A DNA stretch of 64,000 nucleotides from contig JAYKKM010000082.1 in NCBI GenBank assembly GCA_035772405.1, positions 372,001-436,000 on the forward strand, written 5' to 3'. This document shows positions 62,716 to 64,000 of this stretch, in pieces (the stretch's first letter is position 1; every line of letters begins with the position of its first letter). The DNA is from Chrysogorgia sp. JL179-B06. Its lineage: Eukaryota; Cnidaria; Anthozoa; Scleralcyonacea; Chrysogorgiidae. The notes beneath the pieces are model-generated. The model made no database searches. It saw only the letters and a list, made by a program, of their open reading frames with translations, and was not told the DNA's origin. The translations under genes and the position numbers were made by a program.

Positions 62716-64000
62716 TGGCGGAACAGTTTGACAAATTATCGCTTGTTGTAATTGTTTTTTTCCAATTTCAACTGTTCACATATTTCGCTATTGACTTATT
62801 TTTGCCTGGAATTAACGGACTGGATTACGAACAAGATCTTGGTTGAATGAGAGCGAAAGGTATGGATTAACGAAGATCTATTTAGCATTTTAAATGTGAT
62901 TATTTACATATTAATACGTCATACGAGTCTTTTGATTATATATTAATACGTCCATACGAGTCTTTTGACAGTACTTGAATTGCATGTAATCTTAACGTAT
63001 CGCGTTACTCCAGACACCAAACAATCTGTTATTGAGTTTGGGCCCCCTTGGGCCTCGTTGTTTTCATACCGAATTTTGCCAGTGAAAATGCGTAATACTT
63101 TTGGTTTTGGGTCTTCTTTATGTTGATGATCATGCACGTACTCGTGTGTCGCACTCTTCACAATCTGATGCCTAAACCTTTACCTGAAATTGCAGATATT
63201 TAGACCAAATAGACCGCATGTTTGCAATTATGTCTGAGGTATATTCTTCTGGTATTTTATATAGAAGCAAGAGCAAGTGGAATGAATACAGAATAAATGA
63301 GTTCGAGAGGTACGGTCGATATTTATGAATGAGGTTATGTTTAACGTTTGATAGTATGACTCTTACCTTCATGTGATCTTAATTCTAAAAGTAATTGAAG
63401 CATCACCTTTCTTTGTATAATTTCTCAAGTTAGTATATATTATATTATTCTCAAGTTAGTATATAAATTAGGACAACGTGTTTAATAATCTTAAATTGTC
63501 TTTATGTATTAGGAACGCGGTCCAGTAGAAAGAGAGAGTTTGGAATCCCTAGTCGGACTTCACCAGGGAAACCTCAAGTAAAGTCAATTCGACGACAAGG
63601 GAAAGACCTTTCTAAAACCAGAAAGACCTTGTTCCAGGTAAACGGTTGTATAATATTTATAACTGATAGTGAAATTCATGTGAAATTATTTGTTTTATAC
63701 TGTACACCTTTAAGGATTTGGGAGATGCATATTATGAATCTACATCCTTGCCTAATATACCATGGACACAACAAGAGTTGGCTGCCCTTGTACAATACAT
63801 TGCTTTGTATCATGAAGCAACAAGTGGTATGGATGTTTGGCCAACACACAAAAAAACAGATTTCTGGAACAGCTGTGCAATTGGGATAAATGGAATGACA
63901 AAATGTCCAATGCGAACAGGTAAAAAAACAAAGATGGCAGTGCTTATTAGATGTGCTTGTTTGAGTACATGTAAATACAGTATGTGCAGGGGGCATTGGA
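62716..64000 (+). CDS. Transposase-like gene, copy 2, 5' part (runs off the window)
   Basis: A possible first exon begins with ATGGCGGAACAG near 62716. A clear exon at 63513-63637 (AG acceptor, GTAAAC donor) reads GTRSSRKREFGIPSRTSPG and SIRRQGKDLSKTRKTLFQ, a basic Ser-rich leader like that of copy 1 (SRSRRSLFAPEE). Exon 63715-63919 reads DLGDAYYESTSLPNIPWTQQ, ELAALVQYIALYHEATSG, DVWPTHKKTDFWNSCAIGIN and GMTKCPMRTG, and is intact with both splice sites. The spacing matches 2565-2714. This copy is in better condition than copy 1, and its remainder lies beyond the right edge. It may be functional. Confidence 0.6.

Overview
This looks like intergenic and intronic DNA from an early-branching animal, most likely a cnidarian (anthozoan-like). 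That is inferred from AT-rich sequence, frequent TACATGTA-type words, spliced genes with canonical GT/AG sites, and a mix of BEL/Pao, Gypsy, DIRS-like, L2-type, PIF/Harbinger, Helitron-like and hairpin MITE repeats. No species can be named and no bacterial features are present. Nearly every recognisable gene belongs to, or resembles part of, a mobile element, and most carry frameshifts or stops.

Layout. 1-1795: decayed BEL/Pao gag-protease-RT start. 2398-28600 (+): exons of a large multi-exon, transposase-like gene, stretched by later insertions. These are a DIRS-like tyrosine-recombinase retroelement (about 3480-6410), a full-length BEL/Pao element (7044-18039, TSD ATTAG) that itself carries a 4.45-kb GGCC-rich foldback element in its integrase, a tRNA-derived SINE composite inside an exon (19555-20068), an L2-type LINE (20600-22840), and several MITEs. 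34686-29372 (-): a convergent XPG/EXO1-like nuclease gene with a terminal HIRAN-like domain. It is split just after its start codon by a 2.8-kb palindromic element (31871-34674) with an 8-bp TSD. 34690-35830: LINE endonuclease fragment with a 2A-like motif. 36650-41100: a repeat unit with a SWIM-YqaJ nuclease gene and an opposing decayed gene. 41124-45612 and 47881-52371: two young Gypsy elements, each with identical 140- or 191-bp LTRs and perfect 5-bp TSDs. 47650-53400: an inverted second copy of the 36.6-40.1-kb unit that lacks YqaJ. 54383-58558: a PIF/Harbinger element with a Myb/MADF-like gene (+) and DDE transposase (-); its Myb exon is split by an 853-bp insertion. 58660-61700: two partial Helitron-like replicase-helicase copies. 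62716-64000: the start of a second copy of the transposase-like gene seen at 2.4-28.6 kb.

How the parts fit. The most interesting hypothesis is a two-gene mobile element (or its host-fixed relic): a large SANT-like-plus-catalytic protein converging on an XPG-family nuclease fused to a HIRAN domain, resembling what I recall of Academ DNA transposons that carry XPG nucleases. The insertions can be put in relative order because many have readable target-site duplications or clear junctions.
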